Positions 52,067-60,159 of a DNA stretch of 64,000 nucleotides are shown here, one piece after another. Made by a program: the position numbers and the translations under genes. The stretch comes from JBOGWP01 sp050693875 (lineage in GTDB: Bacteria > Actinomycetota > CADDZG01 > JAHWKV01 > JBOGWP01), in NCBI GenBank assembly GCA_050693875.1, contig JBOGWP010000159.1, positions 1-64,000 of the forward strand. Direction: 5' to 3'. Numbering within the stretch: the stretch's first letter is position 1; each line of letters begins with the position of its first letter. Below the pieces are notes generated by a model. It ran no database searches, was not told the origin of the DNA, and was given only the letters and a program-made list of their open reading frames with translations.

Positions 52067-52082
52067 GCAACCGAGCGGTTGC
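52067..52082. promoter_or_regulatory. ArsR-type operator, copy 1
   Basis: GCAACCGAGCGGTTGC: perfect 6-bp arms (7 with the next pair) about a 4-base centre, immediately after a TATAGT -10-like hexamer (52061-52066). Confidence 0.65.
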
Positions 52083-52111
52083 GCAAGTCTCGCGCAGGCG
52101 AGAGCGACTGT

Positions 52112-52127
52112 GCAACTGTAGGGTTGC
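52112..52127. promoter_or_regulatory. ArsR-type operator, copy 2
   Basis: GCAACTGTAGGGTTGC, the same 16-base palindrome with one arm mismatch, 45 bases downstream of copy 1 and 14 bases before the SRPBCC start. Confidence 0.6.
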
Positions 52128-52140
52128 GGGAGGAGAGAGC

Positions 52141-52569
52141 GTGAACCGGGTCGAGCGGGTCGAAGTGCTGCCGGCGCCGCCGGAGACGGTATGGCCGACG
52201 ATCACCGAGCCGGCCGAGCTGTCGCAGTGGTTCGAGGCAGAGGTGCTCGAGCTCGGGCTCCGGCCTGGGGGCCGGATCGTGATGCGCGAGTCGGGAGCGA
52301 TTCGGCGCGCCCGCGTCCTCGAGATCGAGCGGCCGGTGCGGCTGCTGTTCCGCTGGCTGCTCTTTCAGGTCGCCGAGGAGGGTGACGTGGAGCCGGTGCC
52401 GGGAACGACCGTCGAGGTCGTGCTCGAAGAGGTTCCGGAGGGGACGCGCATCCAGGTGAGCGAATGGGGGCCGACGGCCGAGGCACCCGCCGGGGCCGGC
52501 CCCATCTTCACGCTCGAGGCCCCACCCGAACCCCGTGGGGCGCCTCCGCGGATCATGCTCTGGCGATGA
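52141..52569 (+). CDS. SRPBCC (AHSA1-like) ligand-binding domain protein
   Basis: 142 residues of START/Bet v1-like AHSA1 fold: VERVEVLPAPPETVWPTITE at the N-terminus, LSQWFEAEVLELGLRPGGR near 27 and VLEEVPEGTRIQVSEWGP near 93. These domains bind hydrophobic ligands. GTG 52141 is preceded by GGGAGGAGAG. It is followed by an ArsR gene with a 4-nt overlap (ATGA), the classic ArsR-SRPBCC pair in which the repressor controls its own operon. The ligand is unknown. Confidence 0.85.
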   Translation: MNRVERVEVLPAPPETVWPTITEPAELSQWFEAEVLELGLRPGGRIVMRESGAIRRARVLEIERPVRLLFRWLLFQVAEEGDVEPVPGTTVEVVLEEVPEGTRIQVSEWGPTAEAPAGAGPIFTLEAPPEPRGAPPRIMLWR

Positions 52570-52892
52570 CCGGGCGCGACCGGACCGCGGCAGTCTTCTC
52601 CGCCCTCGCAGACCCCACCCGGCGCGAGGTGGTGCTGCTCCTCTCCAAGCACGGTTCGATGACCGCGACCGAGCTGTCCGGCCGCCTGCCGGTGACCCGT
52701 CAGGCGGTGGCCAAGCACCTCAACGCGCTCGAGACCGCCGGGCTGGTGCGCGGAGAGCGTGTCGGGCGGGAGAACCGCTACCGGTTGACGCCGGGTCCCA
52801 TGAACCAGGCGGCCGGCTGGATGGGCTCCGTGGTCGCGCAATGGGACCGGCGCCTCGGCCGTCTCCGCCGAAAGCTGGAGCATCAAGGGTAG
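52566..52892 (+). CDS. ArsR-family transcriptional repressor
   Basis: 108 residues of winged helix: FSALADPTRREVVLLLSKHG near 10-29 and the recognition helix TELSGRLPVTRQAVAKHLNAL near 36-56, then GLVRGERVGRENRYRLTP wing near 60. No metal-binding Cys is visible, so it senses something other than As, Cd or Zn. The ATG overlaps the SRPBCC stop. Two matching 16-bp palindromes upstream of the pair (52067 and 52112) are its probable operators. Confidence 0.92.
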   Translation: MTGRDRTAAVFSALADPTRREVVLLLSKHGSMTATELSGRLPVTRQAVAKHLNALETAGLVRGERVGRENRYRLTPGPMNQAAGWMGSVVAQWDRRLGRLRRKLEHQG

Positions 52893-52972
52893 GGTGAGCA
52901 GCCGGTGGGGCGGATCGTCACCATCGGGCGCGGCGCGCTGGCCTTCGTCCCTCGTGCCGTTAGCATGCTGGC

Positions 52973-54451
52973 GTGATGGGCTTCGGGAACGCCGAGGGAA
53001 CCGGCTGCCGGATCGGGGTCTGGGGGACCTTCGATCTGGAGGATCACTCGGACGCGGTGCTACCCAGAATCGTGCGCAACGAGCTGGGACGGCGCCTTCC
53101 CAACGCTCGCATTCGCACCTTCGCCCCGTTCGGGGAGCTGCATCCGAGCACCTTCGACGCGGGGGTCCCGCCCGAGCCCCTCGGCCGCTGGGAGCCCGAG
53201 CGGCTCGCCCAGCTGGCCACGGAGCTCGACCTCGTGATCGTCGGGGCGGGCTGCACCCTCCCTCTCCACGACGAGCGGCTGGCCGCGCCCTACCGGGAGG
53301 AGCCGGGACGCATCGCCGCGTGGTCGCCGGCGAGGTTCCTCGTCGACGGGCTCGGTGCCGACCTCGAGCGTGAGACGGCGGTCATCTGGAGCGCGGCAGG
53401 CTTCGACGACGCCGAGGCCGGCGACGCCGAGCGGCTGCGAGCCGCGGTGGCCGGCCGCGCGGCCGTCAGCGTGCGAGGCGAGGCGGCACGCCGTGTTCTC
53501 GAAGAGGCGGGCGTCATCCGAGAGATCGAGGTGGTTCCCTGGCCGGGGCTGCTCGCCTCGCGGCTCATCCCTCCAGACACCATGAAGATGCGGCTCGAGT
53601 ACCTACGGTACATGGACTGGTTCCCGCCGGAGGGGCCCGTCCTGGTCGTCCAGGCGGACCGGACGGCGGATGCGGATCCAGCGGACCTCGCCGCGGCCGT
53701 CGAGCAGGTGCTCGAGGGGCATCCCGGACTCCGACCGGTCCTCGTGCGCTCGGGGCGCTGCTACGGCGACGACGACGTTGCCCGCGCGATCGCCGCCGCG
53801 CTGCCCGCGACCACTCATCACCTGCCCGAGGCCGCGGACGCGGGCGATGTGATCGCCGCCGTCGCGGCGGCGGAGGCCGTCGTGGCTTCGTCGCCATTCG
53901 TCGCCGGCGCCGCGCTCGCTTACGACCGTCCGGTCGTGGGCCTTGCCTCCAAGACCCGCAGCGACCTCGCCGACCTGGCCTCGGTCGCCGGTTCGAGGCT
54001 TCAGGTTGTACGCGACCCGGCGGGCTTCGCCGCAGCACTCCGTGCCGCCCGCGCCGCTCCGTCTGCCCGCCGTGACCTCCTCGCCCGGCTCGACGCGCAC
54101 TTCGATGCGCTTGCAGAGGCCGGCGAAAAGGCGGCCGCGTCGGCGGGTAGGGCCGGGGCGGCCCGGCCCACCGTCGGGATCGAGGACGTGGAATGGAGAC
54201 TCGAGCGGCTGAGCCGTGCCTACGAGGTGCTCGCCGGGCGGGTCGGCCGCGACCGCCTCGCCTTCGCCGAGCGCCTCCATCCCCTCCAGGCGGAGCTGAA
54301 CCATCTCCGTCGCGAAGTGCGGTGGATGCGGAAGGCGCTCGACGAGGCCGCGCAGGCGCATGAAGAGCTGCACGCGCTGCGCAGCACCAAGACGTTTCGG
54401 TACACCGCGATGCTTCGTGACCTCTACTCGTGGCTGAGAAGGCGCCGGTAG
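52973..54451 (+). CDS. Polysaccharide pyruvyltransferase-like protein with C-terminal coiled helix
   Basis: 492 residues. N-terminal IGVWGTFDLEDHSDAVLPRI near 14-33 followed by DLVIVGAGCTLPLH near 88 and VASSPFVAGAALAYDRPVVG near 302 recalls the pyruvyltransferase fold (PssM/CsaB type) that caps glycan chains. The last 90 residues form a long charged helix (EDVEWRLERLSRAYEVLAGR and so on) ending in RSTKTFRYTAMLRDLYSWL, the tail seen in glycosyltransferases that bind a membrane complex. GTG 52973 has TAGCAT 6 nt upstream (52961-52966), leaderless style. Overlaps the next gene by 22 nt. Confidence 0.62.
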   Translation: MMGFGNAEGTGCRIGVWGTFDLEDHSDAVLPRIVRNELGRRLPNARIRTFAPFGELHPSTFDAGVPPEPLGRWEPERLAQLATELDLVIVGAGCTLPLHDERLAAPYREEPGRIAAWSPARFLVDGLGADLERETAVIWSAAGFDDAEAGDAERLRAAVAGRAAVSVRGEAARRVLEEAGVIREIEVVPWPGLLASRLIPPDTMKMRLEYLRYMDWFPPEGPVLVVQADRTADADPADLAAAVEQVLEGHPGLRPVLVRSGRCYGDDDVARAIAAALPATTHHLPEAADAGDVIAAVAAAEAVVASSPFVAGAALAYDRPVVGLASKTRSDLADLASVAGSRLQVVRDPAGFAAALRAARAAPSARRDLLARLDAHFDALAEAGEKAAASAGRAGAARPTVGIEDVEWRLERLSRAYEVLAGRVGRDRLAFAERLHPLQAELNHLRREVRWMRKALDEAAQAHEELHALRSTKTFRYTAMLRDLYSWLRRRR

Positions 54452-56352
54452 CGGAGGCCGGGCCCGCGGCACGGCCGGTCGAGATCCCGAGGATCGACCG
54501 GCCGGACCTGTCGATCCTCATGCTGACGTTCGGCGGATGGGAGTGGGCGCGGCGCAGCCTCGAGGCGGTCGCCGAGCACACGCCGGCTCGCTACGAGGTG
54601 GTGATCGTCGACAATGCGTCGCCCCCCGACACCGTGGCGGCGCTGCGGCGCGATTTGGTCGGTGCGCGCATCGTCTTCAACGATCGCAACGTCGGCTTCG
54701 GGCCGGGGATGAATCTCGCCGCCAGGAACGCCACCGGCCGCACGCTGTGCCTGCTGAACAGCGACTGCCTGGTGGAGCCGGGCTGGCTCGACCCGCTGCT
54801 CGAGGTGCTGGACGCCGATCCACTGGCCGGCGCCGCAGTTCCCCGGCTGCTGAACCTGGACGGTTCGCTACAGGAGGCGGGAGCTGCCGTCTCCTCGGAC
54901 GGCTCGACGGTGGCGATTGGGGATGGAGACGATCCCGACGACGATGCCTACGCCTTCCGCCGGTACGTCGAGTACGGCTCAGCCGCATGCCTCGTGATCC
55001 GGCGAGAGCTGTTCCTCGAACTGGGCGGGTTCGACCCCGCCTTCGGGCTCGGCTACTGCGAGGACGTGGACCTCTGCCTTCGCCTCCGCCAACGCGGGCT
55101 GCGGGTGGTCTACGAGCCGGGGTCGCGGGTGGTCCATGCCCGGTGGGGCTCCGCGCCGCGGGAGGAGGCGATCCGGCGGGTCCGCAGGAACACCGAGATC
55201 CTTCGCAGTCGCTGGCGCTCCTCACTGCGGGAGCGGCCCTCGCTCGACGATCCGCTCCGCCGGCCTCCGCGCCTGATGGCTGCCCGTGACGCCGGAACCG
55301 TGCAGCGGATCCTCGTCGCGCATCCCCGACTTCCGCTGGATCGCTGGGGTTCGGCGGATCGGGATCTCGCGGAGGCCCTCCCTGAGATCGCGCGGCTGTG
55401 GCCGGAGAACCGGCTGACCGTGACACTCGACAAGACCGCCCCCGCGATCGCGGAGGAGGAGTCGTGGAGGGCGCTCGGCGTCGAGGTGGCCCGGCCCCGC
55501 GACTTCGAGGAGGACTGGCTCGCCCTGCGCCTCGGGCACTACGCCGCCTGCATCGTCGCCGATGTGCGGGTGCTCGACGAGCGGCGACGCCTGCTCGCCG
55601 AGACGCATCCGGGGGCGGCCCGGGTCTGGTGGGCAGGGCGGCCGCAATCGGGCGCGGAAGAGCACACCGATGGGGAGCGCCGCGCGGCGGGCTGGGCCGA
55701 GCTGGTGGTCTGCGCGTCGGATGAGGAACGGGACCGGTGGCGGGCGGTGGCACCCGGGCTTCGGGTCGTGGTCGTCCCGCGAGGGCTGGTGGTGGCCGAT
55801 CCGGCCCCCGGATTCGGCGACCGCATCGGCGTGTGCCTCCTGCTTCCCGACGAGCCGCTCTGCACCGACGGGCTGTACGAGGGAGTCGTCAGTGTTCTCG
55901 CCCAGATGCCGGACCTGCCGGTGCAAGCGATAGCACCGGGTTCTGTGGCGCAGGCACGGGTTCCCGTGCCCGTGGTCGCCAACGTCGCCAACCCCCGGCC
56001 GTTCCTGCTGCGCGCGCGGGTCGGCGTGGCGTTTGCTCCCACCCTCGAGACCATCCTGGAGGTCGTCGGGGCGGGGACCCCCTTTCTCGTCGATCACGCC
56101 CCGACTGAGAACGAGTCCGGGCCGGCGGGTGGCGAGCGGGACAACGAGGCGGTGGCGGAGTACGCGCGGGTGCTGCACGCGGATCCTGGGACGTGGGACG
56201 TCCTCCGGGCGGCCCAGCGGGACGCCTGGCAGGAGGTGGCGCCCCAGGACGCCCGGCGGGAGGGCCTGGTCGAGGTGATGGCCGAGCTGGGGGTGCCTCC
56301 CCCCGATCGGCGGAGCCTCCGCGACCCCGCGGGGGCCAAGCTCTCCCGATGA
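54430..56352 (+). CDS. Large GT2 glycosyltransferase with extra C-terminal domain
   Basis: 640 residues. Residues about 25-270 are a GT2 rhamnosyltransferase-like domain: VVIVDNASPPDTV near 57, NDRNVGFGPGMNLAARNATG near 83, LLNSDCLVEPGWLDPLL near 107 (the DxD-equivalent), LGGFDPAFGLGYCEDVDLCL near 198. Residues 285-640 are a second, GT-B-like or binding region. GTG 54430 lies inside the pyruvyltransferase-like gene (22-nt overlap). A terminator-like hairpin follows at 56410. Confidence 0.83.
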   Translation: MAEKAPVAEAGPAARPVEIPRIDRPDLSILMLTFGGWEWARRSLEAVAEHTPARYEVVIVDNASPPDTVAALRRDLVGARIVFNDRNVGFGPGMNLAARNATGRTLCLLNSDCLVEPGWLDPLLEVLDADPLAGAAVPRLLNLDGSLQEAGAAVSSDGSTVAIGDGDDPDDDAYAFRRYVEYGSAACLVIRRELFLELGGFDPAFGLGYCEDVDLCLRLRQRGLRVVYEPGSRVVHARWGSAPREEAIRRVRRNTEILRSRWRSSLRERPSLDDPLRRPPRLMAARDAGTVQRILVAHPRLPLDRWGSADRDLAEALPEIARLWPENRLTVTLDKTAPAIAEEESWRALGVEVARPRDFEEDWLALRLGHYAACIVADVRVLDERRRLLAETHPGAARVWWAGRPQSGAEEHTDGERRAAGWAELVVCASDEERDRWRAVAPGLRVVVVPRGLVVADPAPGFGDRIGVCLLLPDEPLCTDGLYEGVVSVLAQMPDLPVQAIAPGSVAQARVPVPVVANVANPRPFLLRARVGVAFAPTLETILEVVGAGTPFLVDHAPTENESGPAGGERDNEAVAEYARVLHADPGTWDVLRAAQRDAWQEVAPQDARREGLVEVMAELGVPPPDRRSLRDPAGAKLSR

Positions 56353-56409
56353 TCCTGTGATCCCTTCGCGGCGGACAGCAGCAAGGGAGGACCGCCCGTC
56401 CGCGACAGC

Positions 56410-56436
56410 CCCGGCCACCGCCGGAGGTGGGCCGGG
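56410..56436. terminator. Terminator-like hairpin
   Basis: CCCGGCCACC-GCCGGA-GGTGGGCCGGG: a 10-bp stem with a single bulge, 58 bases after the GT2 stop. The rest of the 215-base gap holds only the promoter at 56479. Confidence 0.6.
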
Positions 56437-56478
56437 CATCCCACCACCTCGCCGAAGCGCTCGGCGGTGCTCGGGTTC

Positions 56479-56505
56479 TTGACGCAAGCGGGCTGAGGGT
56501 ATAAG
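56479..56505 (+). promoter_or_regulatory. Promoter of the heptose cluster (TTGACG-N15-TATAAG)
   Basis: TTGACG (56479-56484) and TATAAG (56500-56505), 15 bases apart, about 62 bases before the gmhB-like start. It follows a terminator-like hairpin, so a new transcript begins here. Confidence 0.6.
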
Positions 56506-56567
56506 CAGGGGCGTCCCCGGGGCGGCTCGACGAGGAGCCGTCATGTCTTGAGCGAGGTCGATGCTAC

Positions 56568-57167
56568 GTGCGCGCGGCGGTGTTCCTGGATCGCGACGGG
56601 GTCCTGAACGCGGTGCGCATCGAGGGCGGGATCGCGGGGCCGCCCCGAGACCTAGACGAGCTCCAGATTCCTGAAGACGCTCATGCCTGCCTGGAGCGAT
56701 TGAAGAAGGCCGGATACGTGCTCCTGGTCGTGAGCAATCAGCCCGACGTGGCGCGCGGAGACGTCGATCCCGCCGCGGTGTCGCGCATCAACGCCCGGCT
56801 GCGGGAGCGGCTCCCCATCGACGCCGTCTATGTCTGCGTCCATGACAACGCCGACGGGTGCGCGTGCAGGAAGCCCCGACCCGGGATGATTCACTCCGCC
56901 GCCCGCGACTGGCAGGTCGACCTCGGACGCAGCTGGCTCATTGGCGATCGCTGGACCGACATCGCCGCCGCGGATGCGGCCGGCGTCGACGGGATCCTCA
57001 TCGAGTCCGCCCACAGCTGGCGGCCGACGAGCATTGGGGGGCCGCCCCCGGGACTTCGGCCGCGCTTCACCGGATCGTCTCTGCGCGACTGCATCGACTT
57101 CATCTTCGAGGCGCCCGACTGCGGCTCGCCTCGGGCGCCGGCCCTCGGCGGTTCGCCGCGTCCATGA
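56568..57167 (+). CDS. gmhB: D-glycero-D-manno-heptose-1,7-bisphosphate phosphatase-like HAD
   Basis: 199 residues of HAD subclass IIIA. The nucleophile motif FLDRDGVLNAV at residues 6-16, VVSNQPDVARG near 54, the Zn site VCVHDNADGCACRKPRPGM near 86-104 (Cys-x-His...Cys-x-Cys) and GDRWTDIAAADAAG near 126 make GmhB the best assignment; histidinol phosphatases share the motifs but the neighbours favour heptose. It removes the 7-phosphate (or 1-phosphate route counterpart) from a heptose bisphosphate. GTG 56568. First gene of the heptose cluster. Confidence 0.85.
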   Translation: MRAAVFLDRDGVLNAVRIEGGIAGPPRDLDELQIPEDAHACLERLKKAGYVLLVVSNQPDVARGDVDPAAVSRINARLRERLPIDAVYVCVHDNADGCACRKPRPGMIHSAARDWQVDLGRSWLIGDRWTDIAAADAAGVDGILIESAHSWRPTSIGGPPPGLRPRFTGSSLRDCIDFIFEAPDCGSPRAPALGGSPRP

Positions 57168-57255
57168 CAAGGCTCGCCAAAGGCGGCAACGTTTTCTCCG
57201 TCGTCTCGCGTCCGATAGGCTCTCGCCGGGGGTTGCTTGGTGAGGAGGAATTGGG

Positions 57256-57927
57256 ATGAAGATCTTCGTCGACAGTGCCAACCTTGCCGATATCGAGTCG
57301 GCACTCGAGCGCGGCTTTCCCTCCGGCATCACCACCAATCCCTCCATCCTGGCGAAGGAGGAGCGCCGCGACTATCGGGAGCACATTCGCGACATCATCC
57401 GCCTCGTCCAGAAGTTCGGCCGGGCCCTTCCCCTCTCGGTGGAGGTGTTCACCACCGACCCCTCCGAGATGATCCGCCAGGCGGACGAGTTCGTTGCCGA
57501 GTTCGGGGATTATCCCGAGCTGACGGTCAAGGTGCCGATCGGATGGGAGGAGCTGCGCGTGATCAGCGCCCTGACCGACCGGGGCGTCGCCGTGAACGCA
57601 ACCTGCGGGATGTCGTTCAACCAGGCTGTCATGGCGCTCAACGCCGGCGCGCGCTACATGAGCCTTTTCTGGGGGCGCATCCGCGACACCGGGTACGACG
57701 CCGGCTCGGTCGTGTCGCAGGTCCGGCGTGCGATGGAGCGGAGCGGGTCGTCGGCGGAGATCATCGTGGGATCGATTCGCCACATCATGGACGTCAACGA
57801 GGCGATCGAAGCGGGCGCGCACATCGTGACGGTGCCACCGATCTTCTTCGAGAGGATGTGCAGCCATCCCAAGACCGACGAGGTGGTGCACCAGTTCGTG
57901 ACCGAGTTCGCGGCTTGGATGTCCTGA
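57256..57927 (+). CDS. Transaldolase / fructose-6-phosphate aldolase family
   Basis: 223 residues, the size of the TalC/FSA subgroup. N-terminal FVDSANLADIESALERG and SGITTNPSILAKE at 22-34; the Schiff-base Lys is in LTVKVPIGWEELR near 89-101; ALNAGARYMSLFWGRIRD near 126 and GSIRHIMDVNEAIEAGAHIVT near 176. Strong GAGGAGGAA before ATG 57256. In this setting it may form or redirect a C7 ketose phosphate (sedoheptulose-7-phosphate), the precursor of the heptoses made by its neighbours; that is inference. The stop overlaps the next frame. Confidence 0.86.
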   Translation: MKIFVDSANLADIESALERGFPSGITTNPSILAKEERRDYREHIRDIIRLVQKFGRALPLSVEVFTTDPSEMIRQADEFVAEFGDYPELTVKVPIGWEELRVISALTDRGVAVNATCGMSFNQAVMALNAGARYMSLFWGRIRDTGYDAGSVVSQVRRAMERSGSSAEIIVGSIRHIMDVNEAIEAGAHIVTVPPIFFERMCSHPKTDEVVHQFVTEFAAWMS

Positions 57928-59276
57928 AGGGGACGGCCGCAGTTCCTGAACCAGGAGCGAGCGGGGCGGGCCTCGGGAGAGGTGAGCCCGCGAGACGCGT
58001 CGCGGTTTGGGGAGCATGGCACCTCGGGGCGGTTGTCGGTGCGGGGCTGGCGAGCCTGGGCCACCAGGTGACGCTCACCGACCTGGATGACGAGGTCGTG
58101 ACGAAGCTTCGATCCGGAAGGCCGGCCGTGCACGAGCCGGGCCTCGAGGATCTCCTGCGAGAGCAGCGATCCGCCGGGCGACTGGAGGTGGCGGGCTTCG
58201 CCGACCCGTCGCTCGGTGGCGCCGAGTACACCGTGATCGCGCTGGACGTGGCCATCGACGATGAGGACCGAGCGGTGCTCGACGGGGTACACGATCTCGC
58301 CGACGCGATCACCCATGTGGTCACCGGAGAGACCTTGCTCGTCGTCATGAGCCAGGTTCCGGTTGGGACGAGCGATTGGCTCGCCGAGCGGGTGGCCGCC
58401 GGCAGCGGGGCGAGCGTCTTCGTTGCCCATGTCCCCGAGAACCTGCGGCTGGGAAGCGCGCTCGCCACGTTCTTCCGCCCAGACCGCATCGTCGTCGGAG
58501 CCGACGACGACCGGACCCTGCGACGCGTCTCGGAGCTGTTCGCCGGGCTGCACTGCCCAGTGGTGAGCATGAGCGTGCGCAGCGCAGAGATGGCGAAGCA
58601 CGCCCTCAATGCTTACCTTGCGACCTGTATCAGCTTCATCGGCGAGGTGTCGGAGCTCTGTGAACAGGTGGGGGCAGATGCGATCGATGTGGCGGCAGCG
58701 ATGCGCCTCGACCGACGCGTCAGCCCACATGCTCCGCTTGCCCCCGGCCTGGGATACGCCGGAGGGACGCTCGGGCGCGACGTCCAGTCGCTGCGCCGCC
58801 TGGGGAGTGACAACGGGGTTGCGACGGAGCTCATGGACGCGGTCATGTCGGTGAACCGTCGCAGGATCGTCACGCTGGCCGAGAAGGTGGCGAGCGCCGC
58901 CGCCGATGGGAGCAAAGCTGTGGCCCTCCTGGGCCTGACCTACAAGCCGGGAACCGATACCCTTCGAAGGAGCCAGAGCCTCGAGCTCGCCCGCCTGCTC
59001 GTCGACAACGGCATGTCCGTGCGTGGCCACGATCCGATGATCGGCTCCCAACCGTCGTCGAAGCTCGGCTTTCCCGTCTTTGGCGAACCCTATGAGGCTG
59101 CAGCAGGGGCGGAGGTCGCGGTATTGATGACCGAGTGGCCCGAGTACCGGCAGCTCGATCTCCACCGTCTTGCATCCCTGATGGCCCGACCCGTTCTCAT
59201 CGATCCGGGCGGGTTCCTCGACGAAGCGGCGGCCCGGGCCGCCGGCTTTCGTCGGCGTGTCCTGGGCAGGGCGTAA
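57915..59276 (+). CDS. UDP-glucose dehydrogenase homologue lacking the catalytic cysteine
   Basis: About 453 residues. Three-domain nucleotide-sugar dehydrogenase fold: VWGAWHLGAVVGAGLASLG near 30 (a W-H-L-G variant of the NAD loop), VFVAHVPENLRLGSAL near 167, EMAKHALNAYLATCISFIGE near 227 with the conserved Lys and Asn. The active-site segment expected as GFGGSCFPKD reads GLGYAGGTLGRD near 280: the nucleophilic Cys is Thr. Full four-electron oxidation is therefore doubtful; an epimerase-like, two-electron or regulatory role is possible. TTG 57915 is the nearest start but adds a roughly 26-residue lead; the true start is uncertain. Confidence 0.8.
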   Translation: MDVLKGTAAVPEPGASGAGLGRGEPARRVAVWGAWHLGAVVGAGLASLGHQVTLTDLDDEVVTKLRSGRPAVHEPGLEDLLREQRSAGRLEVAGFADPSLGGAEYTVIALDVAIDDEDRAVLDGVHDLADAITHVVTGETLLVVMSQVPVGTSDWLAERVAAGSGASVFVAHVPENLRLGSALATFFRPDRIVVGADDDRTLRRVSELFAGLHCPVVSMSVRSAEMAKHALNAYLATCISFIGEVSELCEQVGADAIDVAAAMRLDRRVSPHAPLAPGLGYAGGTLGRDVQSLRRLGSDNGVATELMDAVMSVNRRRIVTLAEKVASAAADGSKAVALLGLTYKPGTDTLRRSQSLELARLLVDNGMSVRGHDPMIGSQPSSKLGFPVFGEPYEAAAGAEVAVLMTEWPEYRQLDLHRLASLMARPVLIDPGGFLDEAAARAAGFRRRVLGRA

Positions 59277-59292
59277 GCCCGGCGGTGGACTG

Positions 59293-60153
59293 ATGCGGCT
59301 TCGAGGGCGCACCTGCGTGGTGACCGGGGGAGGGAGGGGCATCGGCCGGGCCATCGCGGAGGCTTTGGCGGGCGAGGGGGCCAACCTCGCCCTGTGCGCG
59401 AGATCCGCGGATGAGTTGGAGGCGACGGAGCGCCTGCTGCGCAGCCGGCACGGCGTCGGGACCCTGAGCCGGACGGTCGACGTCTCCGATGAAGCAGCTG
59501 TTCGTCGTTTTGCGGACGAGGTCCTCGCGCAATTCTCGCGGGTCGACCTGCTCGTGAACAATGCCGGGACATACGGGCCGGTCGGCCCTCTGACCGAGGT
59601 CGACATCGCGGGGTGGGTCGGGTCGGTATCGGTGAACCTCTTCGGTGTCGTCCATGCGATCCGGGCGTTCGCGCCGGCGATGATCCGGCGGGGGGAAGGG
59701 CGGATCATCAACGTCGCCGGTGGAGGTGTGGGGGGACCGAACCCGCCGATCAATGTGAGCAGCTACACCTCCTCGAAAGCTGCCGTGGCCTGCCTGACCG
59801 AGACGATTTCGCGCGAGCTGGCCGCGTACGGGATCGCGGTGAACGCCCTGGCTCCCGGAGCCGTCGGCACTCGATTGATCGATTCGGTCATCGAGGCGGG
59901 CCCGGAGCTGGCCGGGACCGAGCTTTACGAGCGCACCGTCGAGCAGCGCGCCTGCGGCGAACCGATCGAGCGGGTCGGGGAGGCGGCCGTCTTGCTGGCG
60001 CTGGCCCCGACGCCGCGTCTCACCGGAAAGCTCCTCAGCGTGAAGTGGGACGATCTCGAGCGTGTCGTGCAGGAGGGCGAGAGTCTCAACCGGACCTCGA
60101 TGTACGCCCTGCGACGGATCGATGGCGTCCTCTTCGCGGAACAGCCGCACTGA
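59293..60153 (+). CDS. Classical SDR oxidoreductase
   Basis: 286 residues. NAD(P) motif VVTGGGRGIGRAIAEAL at residues 9-25, LVNNAGTYGPVG near 86, catalytic Ser region INVAGGG near 139 and YxxxK in SSYTSSKAAV near 155; VNALAPGAVGTRL near 183. The Ser preceding Tyr is within NVSSY. Reaction and substrate unknown; the operon suggests a sugar or its carrier. ATG 59293 is 16 nt after the preceding stop. Confidence 0.9.
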   Translation: MRLRGRTCVVTGGGRGIGRAIAEALAGEGANLALCARSADELEATERLLRSRHGVGTLSRTVDVSDEAAVRRFADEVLAQFSRVDLLVNNAGTYGPVGPLTEVDIAGWVGSVSVNLFGVVHAIRAFAPAMIRRGEGRIINVAGGGVGGPNPPINVSSYTSSKAAVACLTETISRELAAYGIAVNALAPGAVGTRLIDSVIEAGPELAGTELYERTVEQRACGEPIERVGEAAVLLALAPTPRLTGKLLSVKWDDLERVVQEGESLNRTSMYALRRIDGVLFAEQPH

Positions 60154-60159
60154 TCGACG

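Noticed and set aside
57654..59753. A 699-residue minus-strand open frame
   Set aside because: Antisense to transaldolase, the UGD-like gene and the SDR; no motif, and it crosses three real genes.
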